Assembly: GCA_965227745.1 (NCBI GenBank)
Contig: OZ245769.1
Location: 3,968,001-4,032,000, forward strand
Length of the DNA: 64,000 bases
Direction: 5' to 3'
DNA from: GAS368 sp965227745
GTDB taxonomy: Bacteria; Verrucomicrobiota; Verrucomicrobiia; Opitutales; Opitutaceae
Shown here: positions 59,108 through 64,000 of the stretch, one piece after another
Layout of the letters: each line of letters begins with the position of its first letter
Position numbering within the stretch: position 1 is the stretch's first letter
The notes under the pieces: model-generated
What the model saw: only the letters and a program-made list of their open reading frames with translations
The model's database searches: none
What the model was told of the DNA's origin: nothing
Made by a program: the position numbers and the translations under genes

Positions 59108-62059
59108 TCAGGGGCTGAGTCCAAGCTCGCCACAGGTTCGGTCGAAACTGAGGGCGGGTACTCGGTCGTCACTTTGGAGCGCCTCGTAAAAATCTGACTG
59201 GTTATCCCGGATGTGTTTCATCAATGCCTTGCCGCGTAAATCGATTTCCTGCCGGTCGAGTTCTCGTTGAATACCCCACACGGCAAGGCGGTCTGTCGCG
59301 CCGCGCTCGAACAGGTCCAGTTGCTGAAGGGTGCCGAGGCCGTAGCGGAGCAGTGATGGCCACGCTTCCGCCATTTCACTGACGTTGTCCTCACCATGCT
59401 TCGCAATGGCGAGCTGACACGCTTTGCTTACGAGTTCCTGAAGGCGGAAATCAATTTCTCCGCAGATGATCTCTAAAACTTCGTCTACGGGTTTGCCACA
59501 GACCACGGCCAACTCAGCATATGTGCGGCCGGCCATCCATCCGTTGATGACTTTGACCGTGACCTTCGGCTCGATCAATTCGCCCGTGTTCGGAAACTCC
59601 AACAGCGGAATCACGATTTCCTTCGTCCACTCCGAATCCGCAGCGTCCACCAAAGTCGTCCACAGCTTACTGGCGAGTACCCCCACCTTCTCCGCCTGTT
59701 TCCAAAATCGCGGAGATGATCCGGTGCGCTTGAGCAGGCCCCACGAAGCGGATGGCACCAATTCTTTCAACCTTCCGCCGCGGAGTTTAAACAACGCGCT
59801 CAGGTGCTTCTTGAATTCTTTCGAGCTGTCCTGATGCGACGCCAAGGTCCGGTCTAGCAACTCATTGATTTGTTCGGCGACTTCGTCGACCGGAGTCTCT
59901 TCGGGGATCAAATCGATGATCGCCTGGTCAATGCTATCGATCAGTGCGAGGAACCAGGGTTTCTGCTGTTCTAACAACTCATTCTTGAGCGTGATTTGAT
60001 GGCGCTTCAAATGGGCGTCCAGGATCTGAACCAGCCCAAAGAGCCGCCCATGGGCCGGCTCCATGTTTTCCTCCTTCAACACCTCCCGGATGTAGTGACG
60101 CTCCGTGTTCGTGACGAAAACCACCCGACCACGGGTTTCTTTCCCCGCTCGACCGACTCGGCCGATCATGTTTTTGATGCTCCGGCGCTTGATGAATTCA
60201 AGCGCCGCGTTCTCGATGTTGTATCGTCTGACGGTGTGGACGACCAGAGTCCGAATCGGGAGGTTCACCCCTTCGGCCAGCGTGCTCGTGCATAGGAGTA
60301 TGTTGATTGTTTTGGCTTCGATGCATTCCTCCATCACGCGCCTCAGTTCTTGAGGCATTTTTCCATGGTGAAAGCCCACGCCAAACTCTAGCAGTCGCGG
60401 CAGCAAGTGACCGGCCCCAAGCAAAAATCGGCAATATCCGGTGACCGAACTCAGCTCCTCGGGCAACGCCGGGGCGTTCTGCGCTATCGCTGCTCCCAGC
60501 GTGCATAGTTCGTGAATTTTCTCGCCGATGCCGGCGATGCCTTTATCGCCGCGCGTCGTCGTGAATACTGCCACCGGCCCACTCACGCGGGCGCGGAGCG
60601 CAGAAGCCGCCGTCAAAGCGATGAAGGAACTGCGTCCACTAATCAGATTGAGCTTCTTCGTCTCAGGATTCAAATAGCGGAAGTCGTCGTCGCCGAGGAA
60701 TCCGTACAGCGCGTAGTGTAACGGCTGGTCGTAAATTGGATTCACATCCAGCATCCACCCGTTCTTTCCGTGAGGCGTAAGAAAGGCGTAGTCCGTCGCG
60801 ACCGGGCGGTACTTCGAGGTCGCCAGTCCCGTCTCCTGTCCGCCCAGCCATTTGTGGATCTGCGCGATATTCGGCAAAATAGCTGAAATAAACACGACCT
60901 TGCGCTTGTGCTTTTCGTCGGCGGTCAGACGCGTGAGCAACAACTCATACGAGAGTCCGCGACTCTCGTCGTCGATCAGATGGCCTTCGTCACAAATGAT
61001 CGTCGCAAACTGATCGGCGAAGTTCTCAATCACCTGGTCCAAGGCCGCGAATTTCTCCGGCGTCACGATCAGCACGTCGACCTCCTCAATGGACGAGGTT
61101 TCAGATCGAGTCGGGATGTTGCCCCCATGACTCGCCATGATCTCTATGCCGGAAGCTTCGAGTCGCGCCGACATGCCCGAGCGGATTTCAGCGGCCAAAG
61201 CCCGGAACGGGACGAGAAACAGGACTTTCTTCTTCCGGACTTTCACTTCGTTGAAGAGCAGCACCTCACAGAGCGATGTCTTGCCCGCCGAAGTCGGCAT
61301 CTGGAGGCTCACGGTGGTATCGAGGTCGTCAAGCAACCCGGCCTTCAATCCTTTGATTTGCGACGGCAACAGCTCCCACATCGCGAACGATTTTCCATTC
61401 AGGAAAAACGGCCGCCATGTTTTAACGGAAAAGTCGGGCGCAAACTGCCGCAAATTCGTCCACACATTGGTCGTCGAAAAGCGCTTCACCGCGTGCAGTG
61501 CGAGGGTGGCGGCAATAAACTGACGCGAGTCGCTGGCCAACCCGTCACGGACTCGACCAGTCAGCACCTTCGTGACGTCGGTCAGTAACTTAGTATCCGC
61601 ATCTTCAATGAATCCGCGAACCAAGTCATTGAGTTCAGACTTACGCCCGAGATTCCGCGCCAAGAAATCATGCAAAAAAGCCTCTTCCTCGTTCGATTCG
61701 TCGAGTTCGGTCGGCAGCAGCCGAACTAGGAAAGTCGCCGACGCTGGACGACCTGCCAAATAAAACAGAGCGGCGGCATACAGTTGGTTCAGGTGCCGCT
61801 CAATTCCCTCTAGGTGCCGGGCTGCGGCACTGCGCGAGTAGATGACGAGAATTTTCGCCAGTGAATCGAGTATTTTTGCCCGTTCTTTTCCTTCATCCAT
61901 CCGCAAGGCGTCGAACACTTCACTGAGACACGCCACGTAAAGATCGTCGCTGCGTTCTCGGACGTCGTAGTTCGCCCAATTTTTTTCCGGAATGCCGAAT
62001 TCGTTGGCTGCCTCCCAAGACTCCATCTGCGCCATGAGATTTCGCAGCCGGCCGTTCAC
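59108..62059 (-). CDS. hamB: HamB-like superfamily 2 helicase (Hachiman-like)
   Basis: 983 residues from GTG 62059, which overlaps the upstream stop as GTGA. An N-terminal helical region (1-240) precedes the helicase: motif I MPTSAGKT (254-261), DEGH box in ICDEGHLID (355-363), SAILPN (392-397), and motif VI MIGRVGRAG (631-639), of the Ski2/Hel308-Brr2-like type. The C-terminal third is helical. HamB, the partner of HamA, is about this size and of this class. In Hachiman the helicase senses aberrant DNA and releases the HamA nuclease. The order HamA-HamB with overlapping stop and start is the canonical arrangement, and I therefore give the name, although the pair could belong to the related AbpAB type. 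Confidence 0.72.
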   Translation of the reverse strand: MNGRLRNLMAQMESWEAANEFGIPEKNWANYDVRERSDDLYVACLSEVFDALRMDEGKERAKILDSLAKILVIYSRSAAARHLEGIERHLNQLYAAALFYLAGRPASATFLVRLLPTELDESNEEEAFLHDFLARNLGRKSELNDLVRGFIEDADTKLLTDVTKVLTGRVRDGLASDSRQFIAATLALHAVKRFSTTNVWTNLRQFAPDFSVKTWRPFFLNGKSFAMWELLPSQIKGLKAGLLDDLDTTVSLQMPTSAGKTSLCEVLLFNEVKVRKKKVLFLVPFRALAAEIRSGMSARLEASGIEIMASHGGNIPTRSETSSIEEVDVLIVTPEKFAALDQVIENFADQFATIICDEGHLIDDESRGLSYELLLTRLTADEKHKRKVVFISAILPNIAQIHKWLGGQETGLATSKYRPVATDYAFLTPHGKNGWMLDVNPIYDQPLHYALYGFLGDDDFRYLNPETKKLNLISGRSSFIALTAASALRARVSGPVAVFTTTRGDKGIAGIGEKIHELCTLGAAIAQNAPALPEELSSVTGYCRFLLGAGHLLPRLLEFGVGFHHGKMPQELRRVMEECIEAKTINILLCTSTLAEGVNLPIRTLVVHTVRRYNIENAALEFIKRRSIKNMIGRVGRAGKETRGRVVFVTNTERHYIREVLKEENMEPAHGRLFGLVQILDAHLKRHQITLKNELLEQQKPWFLALIDSIDQAIIDLIPEETPVDEVAEQINELLDRTLASHQDSSKEFKKHLSALFKLRGGRLKELVPSASWGLLKRTGSSPRFWKQAEKVGVLASKLWTTLVDAADSEWTKEIVIPLLEFPNTGELIEPKVTVKVINGWMAGRTYAELAVVCGKPVDEVLEIICGEIDFRLQELVSKACQLAIAKHGEDNVSEMAEAWPSLLRYGLGTLQQLDLFERGATDRLAVWGIQRELDRQEIDLRGKALMKHIRDNQSDFYEALQSDDRVPALSFDRTCGELGLSP

Positions 62060-62904
62060 GGTTTTACCTCCTTGGGGGCGCGCGTGTACGCGAGTTCGTA
62101 GTAGTCCTTGAGGTCGCGGATGCCGAGCACCACCACCTCGAAAGCTTTGCTCCCGCCATGCACGGGTTTGCGGAGCAGTTCTTGATCGAGCAGGGCGAGA
62201 TCGATGATCGCGACGGCCTTAAAGTGTTTCCCGTAGGACACCAATTTGGTCGAGAAGCGCTCAATTCTTTCCACCTCGGCGAGGGCGCCTTCGTCGAGCG
62301 CTTTCTCGCGCAACCAGGCAAGCGTACGCGCGAGCCGACCAGTTCTGTCCCGCTGCATTCCCTCAATCGCCCTCGTAACTGGCTCGAACGCCGTGTCAGT
62401 GGATTTCTGTTTGGACTCCGCGCTGATCAGGAAATCGTTTACCGTCGGCTTGGCCGGGTCCGGACAGTGCATAATCAACACATCCGTGTGCGGAGCCGCC
62501 TTGGTCCGGTCTTGTTTGTGCACCCACTTTCGGATCGGAATAACTGGCTCCGCCCGTTCATGCGCGAGGAAAAATAGCGTAAGGATCTCACCAAAATCTC
62601 CCGACATCACCGAGCCTTTGTCGGGCAGCTTGTTGGCCAGGTGAAATCCGACGGTCTTACCAGTCGCTTTCGCATTGGCGAGCAACTTGGCGCGCGCAAT
62701 GTAGCACTCAGGAAGCTCCTTCACCAAGTAATCGAGCAGGGCATCTCGTTTTTTATCGGTGAGGACAAGGCAGCGCCCACTCAATCCCTTCTTCGGGATT
62801 ACATAGGAGTTGAATGCCGTAACCGTCTTCACGGGGGTACCGAAACTACTGCCCACCGGATTCAGGCCGGTCAAGCGACCCGCACCGATGCCACTGAAAT
62901 GCAT
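62056..62904 (-). CDS. hamA: HamA-like DUF1837 nuclease (Hachiman-like)
   Basis: 282 residues from ATG 62904 (a TTG at 62934 is an alternative). Core motifs fit the DUF1837 nuclease: GDFGE (102-106), an aspartate in PHTDVLIMH (141), and the E-x-K pair in SAESKQKST (E163, K165), the PD-(D/E)xK-like active site. The gene ends in a GTGA overlap with the helicase gene. In Hachiman, HamA is an effector nuclease that degrades all DNA once the HamB helicase is triggered. I rank the family call by motif order and gene pair, since overall sequence similarity cannot be checked here. Confidence 0.7.
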   Translation of the reverse strand: MHFSGIGAGRLTGLNPVGSSFGTPVKTVTAFNSYVIPKKGLSGRCLVLTDKKRDALLDYLVKELPECYIARAKLLANAKATGKTVGFHLANKLPDKGSVMSGDFGEILTLFFLAHERAEPVIPIRKWVHKQDRTKAAPHTDVLIMHCPDPAKPTVNDFLISAESKQKSTDTAFEPVTRAIEGMQRDRTGRLARTLAWLREKALDEGALAEVERIERFSTKLVSYGKHFKAVAIIDLALLDQELLRKPVHGGSKAFEVVVLGIRDLKDYYELAYTRAPKEVKP

Positions 62905-62970
62905 CAATTGATCACCCGGCTCCTTGCGCACCAAGGCGCACGCAAAACCCGTACTCCCCGGCAGCCAAAT

Positions 62971-64000
62971 CTACTTCATGAACTCGGCACGGAATCGGCC
63001 ATTCAGTTTCGCTCTATCCCAAGAATAGAGCCCCAGCAGGGTCAGTCGTCCCAACCATTTACTGCCATGAGAAGGGGGATAGATGTTTTTTTCCCCAAGA
63101 AGCGTCCAGACGAGAGCCAGGTCGTGCTGGTCGAGAAACTGACGGAGCGTGGCTTCATCGAAGGCCAAAGCACTACGCCCGGGTTCATGGGTGGAGGGAT
63201 CAAATGCAACAATCTTGCCAGCGGCATCGACAAATTCCCCTCGGCTTCCCACCACGCGCAAATTCCCCATTTTGGCCAGAGCCCGACTGGGTAGATTGAT
63301 GATAACGGTATCGTCCACGGAACAGTCATACGTTCCGCGTTCAGCCATGTACTCGGTTGTCGAAGGGAGCACCGGGTGAGGCAAGCCAGTATGCGGGTGG
63401 GTCTCGGTAACCCAATCATCGTCGAGTACTCCATCAAAATGCACCGACTCAAAGTACTCATGCAGATACTTGCGGTGCTCGGCGCGCGGTGACGGCAGCA
63501 AATCATTGATCCAATTTTGGCGGTGTCCCCAATCTACGGTCTTTTCCAAGTGGGCGCGGCGTACAAAATAGGAGTTTATGATGTAGTGAACCTCATATCG
63601 GTCGTTCGTCCGCTGAGAGTCTTTCTCGCCAAACTCGCTCCTCCGCCACGAGGCGTAGTTATTTAGCATGATCCACCATGACCCATCAGCCCGCCGGCAT
63701 CGAAGAAAGTCTTCGACTGGCGGTAAGTCTGACGTTCTCTGGAGCCAATCGGTCTGCAGGTTGTCCGCGTTCCACTCGAGATGAGCCTTCGGGGACCACC
63801 AAGTCGTCACACTTTTTCCCAAGCCGGCGCGCGGCGTGGCACGAAGGAGCAGGGACGGATCGATATCTCGGAAGCTGTCGGGCCAAGTCCCGAGGAGCCA
63901 GTCCTTCTCATCCATGATCCTCGTGCGGCTCTCGGCCAAACCGAAGTTATCGCTGATCCTCGCGTGGAATTCGTCGTAGGCGATCCATTGATATTTTTTG
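62971..64000 (-). CDS. Unknown protein, 5' end outside the window
   Basis: At least 342 codons on the minus strand, ending at 62971, 66 bases upstream of HamA. The frame has a TTG at 63939 but stays open to the window edge, and the extra codons read like protein (QWIAYDEFHARISDNFGLAE), so the gene begins beyond base 64000. Visible parts: a tryptophan-rich segment (DGSWWIMLNNYASWRR), YDCSVDDTVIINLPSRALAK and a closing LTLLGLYSWDRAKLNGRF. No Walker motif or known signature is in the part seen. As the first visible gene of the run it may be the operon's missing sensor or effector; I do not recognise a family. Confidence 0.6.
   Translation of the reverse strand, partial: KKYQWIAYDEFHARISDNFGLAESRTRIMDEKDWLLGTWPDSFRDIDPSLLLRATPRAGLGKSVTTWWSPKAHLEWNADNLQTDWLQRTSDLPPVEDFLRCRRADGSWWIMLNNYASWRRSEFGEKDSQRTNDRYEVHYIINSYFVRRAHLEKTVDWGHRQNWINDLLPSPRAEHRKYLHEYFESVHFDGVLDDDWVTETHPHTGLPHPVLPSTTEYMAERGTYDCSVDDTVIINLPSRALAKMGNLRVVGSRGEFVDAAGKIVAFDPSTHEPGRSALAFDEATLRQFLDQHDLALVWTLLGEKNIYPPSHGSKWLGRLTLLGLYSWDRAKLNGRFRAEFMK

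Noticed and set aside
1..64000. CRISPR array
   Set aside because: No set of short identical repeats with regular unique spacers; the repeats at the left end are protein-coding domains with variable sequence.
1..64000. Integrase, transposase or IS element
   Set aside because: I looked for tyrosine or serine recombinases and DDE transposases on both strands and recognised none, so the element's integrase is expected outside the window.

Overview
The window reads as high-GC chromosomal DNA from a Verrucomicrobiota bacterium, most likely of the family Opitutaceae. The evidence is three TonB-dependent receptors, two of them with the 'LSPF-V' plug entrance common in that family; secreted Ig-like repeat proteins with a C-terminal module familiar from Verrucomicrobiota; and weak Shine-Dalgarno sequences at many genes. 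The taxonomic call is inference from style, not from a marker gene.

Layout: (1) 1-8468, minus strand: three tandem genes for very large secreted repeat proteins that share an N-terminal module; one also carries duplicated dockerin-like EF-hand repeats. (2) 8859-12923, plus: a TonB-dependent receptor and a secreted propeller-like protein. (3) 12971-13766: two 5'-truncated gene remnants. (4) 14035-16656: an SDR and an NADPH:quinone-type oxidoreductase, divergent from a TetR regulator, with an inverted-repeat operator candidate between them. (5) 17167-17498: a 25-base remnant of the 3' end of tRNA-Glu with a terminator behind it, and a gene fragment. By its orientation this looks like the far attachment end of an island that starts here and runs rightward out of the window. 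(6) 17517-34582: a rhamnogalacturonan/pectin utilisation locus (two TonB receptors, DUF1080, two GH28, a GDSL rhamnogalacturonan acetylesterase, a DUF6259-like TIM-barrel protein, GH105). It has two convergent LacI regulators and the same palindrome (TTTACGTAAA) in both divergent promoter regions. (7) 34813-53141: an AraC regulator and a complete-looking conjugation module: VirB2, B3, B4, B5, B6, B8, B9 and B10 homologues, three lipoproteins, a ClpB-D2-like AAA+ ATPase, a VirD4-type coupling protein, a MobF relaxase and a hairpin-rich oriT candidate. (8) 53435-64000: RadC, a trypsin-like protease, and a tight minus-strand defence operon in the order [edge-truncated unknown gene], HamA, HamB, JAB-domain protein, DprA-like protein, HAD-phosphoribosyltransferase fusion, DUF2726-type nuclease.

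Taken together, regions 5-8 look like an integrative conjugative element inserted at tRNA-Glu, carrying a plant-polysaccharide cargo, its own transfer machinery and an anti-phage island. No integrase lies inside the window, so the element should end, with an intact tRNA-Glu, beyond base 64000. The most novel part is the defence operon, where a Hachiman-like pair is fused in context to a DprA / HAD-PRTase / JAB set.
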